Shown: positions 5,560-13,203, counted from the stretch's first letter. The stretch is DNA of 14,249 nt from an uncultured Solirubrobacter sp. (GCA_937871635.1 CALMNS010000690.1:1-14249); one strand, 5' to 3'. Made by a program: numbers and translations. The notes: generated by a model not told the origin, from the letters alone.

Positions 5560-8500
5560 GTGGCCACCGCTGCTTCTCCGAGAATCGTCGATGGCCGCTG
5601 GGCTCTCGGGCCGCCGGCCGGGGACGGTGGCATGTCCGAGGTCTTCAAGGCCTTCGACACCCAGCACGGTCTCGGCACCGTCGCCATCAAGATCCTCCCA
5701 GCGCTGCGCAGGGACGACAAGTGGGCGGTCAAGGCGTTCGATCTGGAGGTCAAGGCCCGCCTAGCGCCGCTGGACCACCCGAGCATCGTCCCGCTCTTGG
5801 AGCAGGGACGGGACCCGGACACGGGCGAGCTTTATCTGATCTTCCCCTGGGCCGGCGAAACGCTGACGGACGTTCTGGTGCGGCGGGACCCGGTCCCCTG
5901 GGAGGAGTGGTGGCCGGAGTACGGACGACCGATCGTCGACGCGCTCGCCCATGCGCACCGCCAGAACGTCGCGCACCGTGACGTCAAGCCCGACAACGTT
6001 CTCGTCGGCGACGGCCCGCCGCGCTTGGCCGACTTCGGCGTAGCGAAGCTGCTCGACAACCTCACGGTCGGACTGACGATGACCGAGCACGTCTCCCGGC
6101 CGTTCGCGCCCCCGGAGAACGACACCGGCGTACACACCCGAACGCGCGACGTCCACGCGTGGGCGGCGATGACGTATTTCGCCGTTAGCGGCGTGGAGCC
6201 GGGCCGCGTCGATCCGGACGACCCGTACGCGATTCTCGACGAGGCCGCCCGTGCGGCCCGCGCAGCGCTGCCTCCCGATGTCGACACCGTGCTCGCCCGG
6301 TGCACCGGCGATCCCGCCACACGCCCCGCGACCGCCGGAGAACTCCTGTCGATCCTCGACGAGTGCTGCGCCACTGAACCGGAGACCGCCAGCGACCTGG
6401 GATGCGTGCCGGTGCGACTGCCGCCCGCCGTTGCGCAGCAGCTGGAGCGCGACCGGGACCTGTTCTCGGCAGACGTGCACGATCTCGTCCTTCGGAACCT
6501 CCGCGACGTCGCGATCATCCCGCACGGACAACGGCCGGGGGAGTACCGGCTTGTCGGAAACGACCTCACTGTCCACGTCCGCGTGGCGTCCCAAGGGGAT
6601 GCGCTCCAAGCCCTGCGGATCACCAGCCCCACCGACGAGCAGATCGAGAACGATCGCCGACGCGGCTGGCTCGCCGCCCTCGACTTCACCCTGGACCGGG
6701 CCGCCGACGTCGAGGCGGCCGCCGACGCTGTCAGCGCCATGATCCACGAGGTCTCAGTGCACCGCGACATCGGCCGCAGGAAGCACGAGGAGCAGCAGCG
6801 TCTGTGGTCGCTGAAGAAGTGGCGTCAGGTCCTGCGTGCGCTCCGCGACCTCCAGGGAGAACTCGCCGACCCTGTGGAATACCTCGACATTCGACGGAAC
6901 AGGTCGGGTTCCATGGTCTTCGTCACGAACGGACCGGCTCCACGCCGGCTCCTCCAGCAGCGGCGGACGGCCACGACGCACGGCGGAGGCTTCCCCTTCG
7001 CCGGGGACGTGGTCAACGTCGCGGGGGAGGAGGCGGTCCTTCGGCCAATAGCAGGTGCCGGACGCGATCCGGCCACGGCCGGCGAACTAACCGTCGACAC
7101 CCGCGCGTCGCTGTCGGCGCTGCGGCGGCAGGACGTCGCGCTCGACAACGTGCTGTACGGACGCGCGCAGCTGACCGGCCTCGCCGATCTCTTGCTCGCT
7201 CCCGACCGCGCCAGCGAGGCTCGGGCGGTCCGCGAACCGACGCCGAAGCAGACCCTCGACGACGACAAGCGCACCGCCCTCCGGGTCGGCCTCGGCGAAC
7301 CCGACCTGATGGTCGTCAAAGGTCCGCCCGGGACCGGCAAGACCCGCTTCATCGCTGAGCTGGTCTTCCAGCAGCTGCATGCCAACCCCGACAGCCGCAT
7401 CCTTCTCGCGTCCCAGACGCACGTGGCACTCGACAACGCGCTGCGGCGCGTCCGTGAACTCGACCCGTCACTGCGGCTGCTGCGCCTCGCGAAGCCGGAC
7501 GAGGATCGCGTTTCCGATGCCGTTAGTGACCTCCGGCTCGATGCCACGCTGGAGACGTGGGCCGCGGACGCCGAACGAACCGGTCGGGCGTGGCTGTCGA
7601 CCTGGGGGGCGAAGGCCGGTGTGACTCCGGACAACGTCCGCGTCGCGATGGGCCTCGAAGCGCTCGCCGCCGAACGTGACCGCCTCGACGCACTGACCGA
7701 GGAGGTGAACGGGCTGAGCGAAGGACTCGAAAGCCTCCGGACGCGCAACGCGGCGACCGGCGTCACGAGCGAGGGGACCGGCGAACTGGCCGACCAACTA
7801 GCCGAACGACGGTCGGAGATGCGCGCCACCGAAGCACGCGCTCGCGAACAGCTCGACCAGCTGATCGAGATGGGGCAGTTCCCACCCCGCACGCCCCTCC
7901 GGCGCGTCGTCCCGGCGGACCTGCGTGCGAGCGCCGCTGCGCTGGCCGACGGATCCCCCGAAACGGACCGCTGCCGCGACCTCATCGAGCTGCTCGGCCA
8001 ATGGAACGCACGCTTCGGGGGAACCCCCGAGTTCACCGCGGCGGCGGTCACGCGGGCGCAGGTCGTCGGAGGAACGTGCGTCGGCATCGGTGGCGTCCGC
8101 GGTCTGCAGGACGTGCCGTTCGACCTGTGCATCGTCGACGAGGCCTCGCGCGCGACCGCCCCCGAACTGCTCATCCCTATGGCGCGCGCCACCCGCTTCG
8201 TCCTGGTCGGGGACGAGCATCAGCTTCCGCCGTACCTCGACCCCGGCATGCTCCGGGACGAGGTCCTTGTGCCTCGGGGACTTTCGCTCGACGATCTGAG
8301 CACGCCGTTCTTCTCCGAGATCGCCGACGCGCTTCCTGCCGGCAACGTGATCGAGCTGAACGTCCAGCACCGAATGCACCCGGCGATCGGCGGACTGATC
8401 AGCGAGTGCTTCTACGGCGGTCGTCTGAAGTCCGCACGTCCCGCCAATCCACTCCCCGACGCGCTGACCGCGGTCGTCCCCAAGCACGTCACCTGGTTAA

Positions 8501-8988
8501 CGACGGCCGGCATGCGCGACCGAGGTGAACGCCAGCAGGGCGACAGCTTCGTCAACGACACGGAGGCGCAGATCATCAAGCGTCTCGTCGGCCAGCTCGC
8601 CGCGGCCGCCACCCGTAAGCACCCGCTCGAAGTCGCCGTCCTGACGGCCTATCGGGGGCAGCTGGCGGTCCTGGAAGGGCGTCTCGCCGCCGAGATGTCC
8701 GCGTCGGGGCACCTCGCGCTTAGCGTCCACACCGTCGACTCGTTCCAAGGGCAGGAAGCGGGCATCGTCATCTACTCGGTGACCCGGAGCAACCCAAAGG
8801 GCAAGCTCGGGTTCACGCGCGAACGTCCCCGCGTTAACGTCGCGCTGTCCCGTGCCCGGGACCTGCTTATCATCGTCGGTGACCACGCCTCCGCCCGCCG
8901 CCGACACGGCGAAAACCCTATGCGAGAGGTCATCGAGCACGTCGAGGCGTTCAAGGACGAGTGCGCGCTTCAAGAGGCCGGACGATGA
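5560..8988 (+). CDS. mkoA: Ser/Thr protein kinase fused to SF1 (Upf1/DNA2, COG1112-like) helicase; Mokosh type I MkoA-like
   Basis: 1142 residues. An N-terminal Hanks-type kinase (about 8-270) has the glycine loop GDGGMSEV, VAIK with Lys44, HRDVKPDN with Asp141, DFG with Asp158 and an APE-like APPEN, so it looks catalytically complete. Residues about 275-560 match nothing I recognise. A full SF1B helicase follows: Walker A GPPGTGKT (588-595), DEAS (Asp860/Glu861), GDEHQLPP (884-891), QHRMHP (936-941), VDSFQGQEAG (1059-1068) and NVALSRAR with Arg1098. A charged helical insert at about 700-771 is probably coiled coil. There is no signal peptide or TM. A kinase-COG1112 helicase followed by a PLD-type protein is the architecture I remember for Mokosh type I anti-phage defence. 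The GTG start at 5560 is preferred because GAGAGG (5545-5550) lies 9 nt before it; the in-frame ATG at 5551 abuts that sequence. It overlaps the next gene by ATGA. Domains are sure; the Mokosh assignment is strong inference. Confidence 0.85.
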   Translation: MATAASPRIVDGRWALGPPAGDGGMSEVFKAFDTQHGLGTVAIKILPALRRDDKWAVKAFDLEVKARLAPLDHPSIVPLLEQGRDPDTGELYLIFPWAGETLTDVLVRRDPVPWEEWWPEYGRPIVDALAHAHRQNVAHRDVKPDNVLVGDGPPRLADFGVAKLLDNLTVGLTMTEHVSRPFAPPENDTGVHTRTRDVHAWAAMTYFAVSGVEPGRVDPDDPYAILDEAARAARAALPPDVDTVLARCTGDPATRPATAGELLSILDECCATEPETASDLGCVPVRLPPAVAQQLERDRDLFSADVHDLVLRNLRDVAIIPHGQRPGEYRLVGNDLTVHVRVASQGDALQALRITSPTDEQIENDRRRGWLAALDFTLDRAADVEAAADAVSAMIHEVSVHRDIGRRKHEEQQRLWSLKKWRQVLRALRDLQGELADPVEYLDIRRNRSGSMVFVTNGPAPRRLLQQRRTATTHGGGFPFAGDVVNVAGEEAVLRPIAGAGRDPATAGELTVDTRASLSALRRQDVALDNVLYGRAQLTGLADLLLAPDRASEARAVREPTPKQTLDDDKRTALRVGLGEPDLMVVKGPPGTGKTRFIAELVFQQLHANPDSRILLASQTHVALDNALRRVRELDPSLRLLRLAKPDEDRVSDAVSDLRLDATLETWAADAERTGRAWLSTWGAKAGVTPDNVRVAMGLEALAAERDRLDALTEEVNGLSEGLESLRTRNAATGVTSEGTGELADQLAERRSEMRATEARAREQLDQLIEMGQFPPRTPLRRVVPADLRASAAALADGSPETDRCRDLIELLGQWNARFGGTPEFTAAAVTRAQVVGGTCVGIGGVRGLQDVPFDLCIVDEASRATAPELLIPMARATRFVLVGDEHQLPPYLDPGMLRDEVLVPRGLSLDDLSTPFFSEIADALPAGNVIELNVQHRMHPAIGGLISECFYGGRLKSARPANPLPDALTAVVPKHVTWLTTAGMRDRGERQQGDSFVNDTEAQIIKRLVGQLAAAATRKHPLEVAVLTAYRGQLAVLEGRLAAEMSASGHLALSVHTVDSFQGQEAGIVIYSVTRSNPKGKLGFTRERPRVNVALSRARDLLIIVGDHASARRRHGENPMREVIEHVEAFKDECALQEAGR

Positions 8989-10454
8989 CCGCCGATGAGA
9001 CCGCCGAGCGGTACGCGGACTCTCGGGCCGGCATGTCGCTCGTTGACTTCGCCGAGGTCGGCCTACCGGCCTGGCATGTACTGGCCCGCTGCGACATCCT
9101 CGCCCGAAAGGCCATCTCGGCGATCGACGAGACCATCATGCGGGCCGTCGAGCTCGGCGTGGACACGGTCAGCGAGCTGGAGTTCATGCTCGGCCTCGAC
9201 GAGATCGTCCTCGACAGCGCGATCACGGGCATCGTGGCGCACGGCTGGGCGCACGGCCTCGCCGACGACCGCGTCGAGATCACCGCCGCCGGACGCGTCG
9301 TCATCGTCGAGGCGCACGAGATCGTCAGCCGCGAGGTGGTCGTTCGGTTCGACTACGACGGTCTCCTCCGGCGCTTGACATTTCACGGCGCCCTCGTGGA
9401 CCCGCGAGACGGCGGGCACCGGGGTTGGCGGGCCGTGCCGGCCTCACCCGAGCGGCCGCCTGAGGTGGCGGAGATTCGCAGCGAACGACAGGCGATCGAG
9501 CGGTTGATGCGCAGCCTCGGCGACGGACGGGAACAGGAGAGCCAGCTGCTCGCCATCAACCGCCTCGACCGACGTGACCGCCAGTTCATCCCGGCGGTCG
9601 CGCTGGTCTTCGCCCCGGTCCGCACCGGCCGTTGCGAGGTGGCGTTCGCCATCGACGGGACCCTGTCCCCGGAGCACGAGGCCGCGTTCGCCAACGCCAA
9701 CCTCATCGAACGACTGACCCTGGACCGGCGACTGCGAGCCGTGCAGCGCCGTCCGCTCGTCGTGCCCGGCCCCTCCGACCTGCGGGACGAGGTCGACGGA
9801 CCCGCGCTGTCCGCCGTCCGTGAGCAGTTGCGGGACGCGAGGAGCCTCTCCGAGGAGCTCGGACCCGAGGCTCCGGAGTCGGCGGACGCTCGGCGAGACG
9901 CCCGCGCGGCCCTATCAGCGATCACCCCTCGGATCGTTGAGCCGTATGAGCACCCCGCCTTGCTTCGAGTCGCTGCGGCGACGAGCCGTGAGCGGCTCCT
10001 GATCGTCAGCCCCCGGATCTCCGACGAGCATGTCACGCCGACGTTGCTCCGGCAGTTGCGAAAGACCTTGGAGTCGGGTGCCCTTGCACGGATCGTGTAC
10101 ACCGAGATCTCGGCCGGTCAGGAGAGGGCGAAGACCCTGCTCGACGGACTCGCGCGCGACTTCTCCGGGCTCGTGATCGAGAAGCGTGAAGTTACGGAGG
10201 AGCACGCCGTCCTGCTCAGCGATAGGCGCTTCGTGGTGGCTGGCGCCTATCCCTGGCTCGCACAGCTCGGGGATCGTGACCGCCCGATCGCCGACCGCCG
10301 ATCCGTGCTCTGTGCTGATCCTCAACGGACCGACGCAGAATGGGAGGTCTGGGACGGACGGACAAAGGACGCGCCAGGACGCCCCAGTCCCTCGGGAGAG
10401 AAGGTGCGGAGCCGGCGCCGGCGCCGTCGGCGCCGGTCAGGTCGCACGACCTGA
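8985..10454 (+). CDS. mkoB: Winged-helix plus PLD-like domain protein; Mokosh MkoB-like, degenerate HKD motif
   Basis: 489 residues, ATG at 8985 overlapping the helicase stop as ATGA with AGAGG upstream; an in-frame ATG at 8961 would overlap more and lacks support. Residues about 40-110 (ISAIDETIMRAVELGVDTVS through ITAAGRVVI) look like a winged helix. Residues about 320-445 resemble the single-HKD PLD domain of helicase-associated nucleases: LLIVSPRIS, ARIVYTE, then HAVLLSDRRFVVAGAYPWL and a GDRDRP stretch. The HxKx4D motif is damaged: His407 is present but the Lys is absent, and inserting one residue after Ala408 would restore both Lys and Asp spacing. The usual NWLS reads PWLA. The C-terminus ends in a run of eight arginines (about 477-484), suited to nucleic-acid binding. 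It may be a catalytically dead or altered effector. The PLD relation is moderately sure. Confidence 0.72.
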   Translation: MTADETAERYADSRAGMSLVDFAEVGLPAWHVLARCDILARKAISAIDETIMRAVELGVDTVSELEFMLGLDEIVLDSAITGIVAHGWAHGLADDRVEITAAGRVVIVEAHEIVSREVVVRFDYDGLLRRLTFHGALVDPRDGGHRGWRAVPASPERPPEVAEIRSERQAIERLMRSLGDGREQESQLLAINRLDRRDRQFIPAVALVFAPVRTGRCEVAFAIDGTLSPEHEAAFANANLIERLTLDRRLRAVQRRPLVVPGPSDLRDEVDGPALSAVREQLRDARSLSEELGPEAPESADARRDARAALSAITPRIVEPYEHPALLRVAAATSRERLLIVSPRISDEHVTPTLLRQLRKTLESGALARIVYTEISAGQERAKTLLDGLARDFSGLVIEKREVTEEHAVLLSDRRFVVAGAYPWLAQLGDRDRPIADRRSVLCADPQRTDAEWEVWDGRTKDAPGRPSPSGEKVRSRRRRRRRRSGRTT

Positions 10455-10494
10455 CGGATGTGTCCGTCGCGGGTCACGCGACGCTTCCCGTCAG
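10418..10494. terminator. Two consecutive GC-rich hairpins between convergent genes
   Basis: CCGGCGCC (10418-10425) pairs with GGCGCCGG (10429-10436) around a 3-nt loop inside the last arginine codons of the PLD-like gene. Then CTGACGG (10451-10457) pairs with CCGTCAG (10488-10494), enclosing a second stem GTCGCG (10466-10471)/CGCGAC (10477-10482). The set lies at the meeting point of the plus-strand defence operon and the minus-strand cassette, so a bidirectional terminator is likely, although no T-tract is seen. Confidence 0.45.
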
Positions 10495-10502
10495 CGCCGC
10501 GG

Positions 10503-11186
10503 CTATTCGCCCTCGCCTGCGGTCCTTGCGCGGTTGATCATGGTTTCCAACCGCCCGACCGGATCCAGATCGTCGGCACTTGGCCCGTCGAGACCAGAGC
10601 ACTCCTGGCAGTGAGAGCAAGTCGCCGGATCGCCCGCGGCGGCGATGGTCCCGTCGGCAACGATCTCCGCCGTGGACACCTGTTGAGTGCGATGCCACGT
10701 GTAGGTGAAGTCCGGGTTGGCGGTGAACGCAATGTGCCCGAGCGCCCCAATGGACTCCGCGACGCTCCAGCACTCCTCACCGCCATAGGTCTCGCCGGGA
10801 AGGTGGTCACATTCGAGTTCGCCCGCGCCGCAGATCGAGCAGCGCGTTGTGATTGTCATGGCCACGCTCGTCGCCCACGTCTGATGCAACGCATAGACCG
10901 GGCAACGCAACGTGTACTCCTGTGGTCCCGGCACCCAGAAGCATCGCGCAGTCGCGCTGAGCAGCGCGCCGACCTGATGGGCGCGTCTGAACAGGTCAGC
11001 GTTGCCGGTGCGGTCGTGCAGAAACCCCTCGACGAGGTCGGCGATTGCACGCCGTGCCACCTCAGCGGCCCGCCCGTCGCCGTTGCGCAGGCCAATCTCA
11101 GCTGCGACCGCCCCGCGCAGTCCGCGGCGCCGGAGAAACGCCGGCGTCAATTCCTGGCCGGACTCGTCGATCTGCACGAGGCTCAC
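10503..11186 (-). CDS. Hypothetical Cys/His-rich (probable zinc-binding) protein
   Basis: 227 residues. The GTG at 11186 is chosen because GGAGG lies 5 nt upstream and because GTG overlaps the preceding ORF's stop as GTGA. The N-terminal half is helical (LTPAFLRRRGLRGAVAAEIG and on). The middle has CSICGAGELECDHLPG (Cys116, Cys119, Cys126, His128) with Cys139 shortly after, and the C-terminal part has CSHCQECSG (Cys190, Cys193, Cys196), together enough ligands for one or two zinc sites. There is no TM or signal peptide. I do not recognise a named family; similar CxxC...CxHxPG patterns occur in uncharacterised proteins of accessory regions. It is the last gene of a three-gene overlapping cassette. 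Coding is fairly sure; function unknown. Confidence 0.72.
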   Translation of the reverse strand: MSLVQIDESGQELTPAFLRRRGLRGAVAAEIGLRNGDGRAAEVARRAIADLVEGFLHDRTGNADLFRRAHQVGALLSATARCFWVPGPQEYTLRCPVYALHQTWATSVAMTITTRCSICGAGELECDHLPGETYGGEECWSVAESIGALGHIAFTANPDFTYTWHRTQQVSTAEIVADGTIAAAGDPATCSHCQECSGLDGPSADDLDPVGRLETMINRARTAGEGE

Positions 11187-11419
11187 GCGTCCTCCCTCCC
11201 GTCGAGCGCCGGTGCCGGCCGTAGCGACTGCTCGACGTTGTCCTCCCTCGGCCCCGACGCAATGCGGGCCCACGCGAGAGCTGCTCGGGACCATCCCCAG
11301 CATGCTCCGCCATGTCCGCTTCGTAGCGCAGGGGGCGTGTCTGCCGGGAGAGGACGGGGTCCCGAGCGCAGACACCCGCAGTAGGCGGCGTACCCGCGAA
11401 GACGCAACGAGTCCGCCAT
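11183..11419 (-). CDS. Small hypothetical ORF, translationally coupled on both sides
   Basis: A 78-residue frame whose ATG (11419-11417) overlaps the stop of the upstream gene as TGATG and whose TGA overlaps the next GTG as GTGA. This double overlap is the main support. Composition is Ala/Arg/Pro-rich with a Trp-containing stretch (GACWGWSRAALAW) that might be a short amphipathic helix. I recognise no domain. It may be a genuine small gene or only the frame through which translation is passed to the downstream gene; on this strand the downstream frame is also open across most of this stretch. Confidence is limited. Confidence 0.42.
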   Translation of the reverse strand: MADSLRLRGYAAYCGCLRSGPRPLPADTPPALRSGHGGACWGWSRAALAWARIASGPREDNVEQSLRPAPALDGREDA

Positions 11420-11949
11420 CAGTTGCTGTCGGGCCATCGCCATTCGTCGGGATCCGGCTCTGCGCTCGCTTCGAGCGCGGGCCGGTGGGCGATCCAGTCC
11501 GCCACGTCGTCCGCGGGCCCCTCGAGTTCGCGCACGGTCGCCTTTTGCGTTACCTCGTCGATGACTAGCTCGCGGTAGCGCAGGGTCGGCATGCGCGAAC
11601 GGCCTTGGTCGCGCCACCTGTCAATCCACCGCTGTACTTCATTAGCGATCAGACTGGCGACCACACCCGCTGGAATCCCGAGGACGAGCGGAAGGACCCA
11701 GTCCGCCGCGTGCTCGGAGTAGTGGCCGGGCCGGGCGCCCTCGGGCACGACGATCTCGACCGGAATCCCCTGCTCCGTCGCATGCACGCGCAGCGACTGC
11801 GCCCCCTGCCGGAATCCCGCGACGATCTGCCCGTTGACAGGCTCGAGCGTGTCCGGCAGGAGCACGAGCGCGTCTTGCCGCTGCCGGCGGATCAGCTCGT
11901 CAACGCGGAGGTGCTCGGGCGCCGGGTGGACAGCCTTGCGGACGGCCAT
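11419..11949 (-). CDS. Hypothetical single-pass membrane protein
   Basis: 176 residues. The first 80 form a mixed alpha/beta part (VDELIRRQRQDALVLLPDTL, then VNGQIVAGFRQGAQSLRVHA and an IPVEIVVPEGA strand). One strong membrane helix spans about 84-103 (WVLPLVLGIPAGVVASLIAN), followed by a basic amphipathic segment (VQRWIDRWRDQGRSR) and an acidic tail ending DEWRWPDSN. No family is recognised. The ATG at 11949 has no Shine-Dalgarno, but TACGGT lies 6 nt upstream on the same strand, which would place the transcription start at the ATG itself (a leaderless message, common in actinobacteria). It is the first gene of the minus-strand cassette and faces the kinase-helicase operon. Coding is likely; function unknown. 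Confidence 0.7.
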   Translation of the reverse strand: MAVRKAVHPAPEHLRVDELIRRQRQDALVLLPDTLEPVNGQIVAGFRQGAQSLRVHATEQGIPVEIVVPEGARPGHYSEHAADWVLPLVLGIPAGVVASLIANEVQRWIDRWRDQGRSRMPTLRYRELVIDEVTQKATVRELEGPADDVADWIAHRPALEASAEPDPDEWRWPDSN

Positions 11950-11955
11950 GAAGCA

Positions 11956-11961
11956 ACCGTA
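11956..11961 (-). promoter_or_regulatory. Candidate -10 box giving a leaderless transcript
   Basis: TACGGT read on the minus strand, separated by 6 nt from the ATG at 11949. This spacing would start the RNA at the A of ATG and agrees with the lack of a Shine-Dalgarno. No good -35 box is seen, so support is weak. Confidence 0.3.
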
Positions 11962-12165
11962 GCCGTGCGCCCGATCGACTCACGCAGGCCGGCGGCATTC
12001 GTTGCGTGGGCGCAGCGTAATTGCCCGTGGGCCGGACCTTACGAGGACCACCGTCGGTTTCGGACGCTTTGGAGACGCCCCGACTTGCTGTTCATTCTGC
12101 TGGTCATCGCGTGGACGAGCAGCGACCCTCGAATCCCCTGCTAACCGGGCGGTTTGCGGCGGGTC

Positions 12166-12229
12166 CTGCATCCGACCTCCCCCTCCCTACGTGTAGGAAA
12201 AGAAGGGGGGATGGGGAGGTCGGATGCAG
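12166..12229. repeat. Perfect 17-bp inverted repeat with 30-nt loop
   Basis: CTGCATCCGACCTCCCC at 12166-12182 is exactly complementary to 12213-12229. The loop is purine-rich on its right side and contains a small CTAC-GT-GTAG palindrome. TC flanks both ends (12164-12165 and 12230-12231). It stops 4 nt before the IS3 left end. It may be a terminator-like structure, a minimal non-autonomous element or an IS insertion target. Confidence 0.75.
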
Positions 12230-12233
12230 TCCT

Positions 12234-13203
12234 TGAGCCGTCCCGGGTCTGACGGAGACCTTGAAGCCAGGATGATGTCCTGGCGAGAGGAGATCCTTCG
12301 AGCTCGATGCCCCGTCCGAAGAAGTACCCCGATGAGTTGGTCAATCGCGGTGTTCGCTTAGCGCTCGAGAGCGACCGGCCGATCGCGCAGATCGCCGCCC
12401 GATCTCGGCATGCATCCCGAGGCGCTCCGCAAGCGCGTCCGCCAAGCGGAAGCTGACGGTGGTGACCGGCCCGAGTTGCTTAGCTCGACCGAGCGTGAAG
12501 AGATCCGGCGGCTGCGCAAGGAGAACTTCGAGTTGCGCCGCGCGAACGAGATCCTCAAGTCGGCGTCGGTGTTTTTCGCGAAGGAGCTCGACGCAGACCG
12601 ACCGAAGTGACCGCGTTCATCGACCTGTATCGCGGCCGTTTCGGCGTCGAGCCGATCTGCAGGGTCTTGGGCGTGTCGGCGTCCGCGTACTACCAGCGCG
12701 CCACCGGCGAGCGCTGCGCCCGAGAGGTCGAGGACGAGCGGCTCCTCGCCCGAATCCGCGAACTCCATGAGGCGAACTACTTCGCCTACGGATCCCGGCG
12801 AATGTGGAAAGCACTCCGTCAGCCCGGCGAGCCGGTCGGCCGAGGCCACGTCGAGCGACTCATGCGCACTCACGGCATCTGTGGCGCCAAGCGGCGCGGC
12901 AAGCCCTGGCAGACAACCCGGCCCGACCTCACCGCCCGCCGGCGCCCCGACTTGGTCGAGCGCAACTTCACCGCCTCGAGGCCGAACGAGCTGTGGGTCG
13001 CGGACTTCACCGACGGCCGCTGCTGGGAAGGCGTCGTGTTCTTCTCCTTCGTCATCGATGTCTACTCACGCCGGATCGTCGGCTGGCAGTTGGCCTCGCA
13101 CATGCGGACCACGCTCGTCCTCGACGCGCTGCGGATGGCCTTGGCACAGCGCGGGCCGGGCGCCGACGTCGAGCTCGTCCATCACAGGGACCGCGGCAGT
13201 CAA
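12234..13203 (+). mobile_element. IS3-family insertion sequence, left part, interrupted
   Basis: The left terminal repeat appears to start at TGAGCCGTCCCGGGTCTGAC (12234), the TGA-type end common in actinobacterial IS3 elements as I remember them. A 7-bp hairpin (GCCAGGA/TCCTGGC, 12266-12284) lies before orfA. orfA (frameshifted) and orfB follow in the usual order. The element stops at about 13203, where IS30 sequence begins; its right end is not in the window, so target duplications cannot be checked. Confidence 0.75.
12307..12610 (+). pseudogene. IS3-family transposase orfA, frameshifted
   Basis: From the ATG at 12307 the frame reads MPRPKKYPDELVNRGVRLAL, then ESDRPIAQIAA, a typical IS3 orfA start with its helix-turn-helix. 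After GCCGCC at 12394-12399 one extra C (12400) breaks the frame. Removing it gives DLGMHPEALRKRVRQAEADG and then the leucine-zipper-like EIRRLRKENFELRRANEILK, ending SASVFFAKELDADRPK at the TGA of 12608-12610. Without that base orfA would be one normal-length frame of about 100 codons; as sequenced it stops early. The GTG of orfB overlaps the orfA stop as GTGA. OrfA supplies DNA binding for the OrfAB transposase, so the element is probably inactive on this count alone, unless the extra base is a sequencing error. Confidence 0.8.

Larger units (their letters stand above)
11950..12233. other. Intergenic stretch between the unknown cassette and the IS3 element
   Basis: No convincing gene. It contains the promoter region of the minus-strand cassette at its left end, an imperfect GC hairpin around 12000-12017 (CGTTGCG/CGCAGCG), and a perfect 17-bp inverted repeat at 12166-12229. 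Short open frames here lack start signals and have non-protein-like composition. With the IS3 left part that follows, the gene-free stretch runs to 12306. Confidence 0.6.

Noticed and set aside
6825..8192. Minus-strand frame of about 455 codons opposite the helicase, and others at 5761-6770.
   Set aside because: Ser/Arg-rich antisense shadows of a gene with all helicase and kinase motifs.
5560..10454. Alternative assignments of the kinase-helicase operon to DISARM or BREX.
   Set aside because: No methyltransferase, PglZ, DUF1998 or BrxC-type gene is present, and the kinase is fused directly to the helicase.
11002..11568. Plus-strand frame of about 188 codons opposite the unknown cassette.
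   Set aside because: Low-complexity Arg/Pro/Ser composition and no ribosome site, against minus-strand frames with start-stop overlaps.
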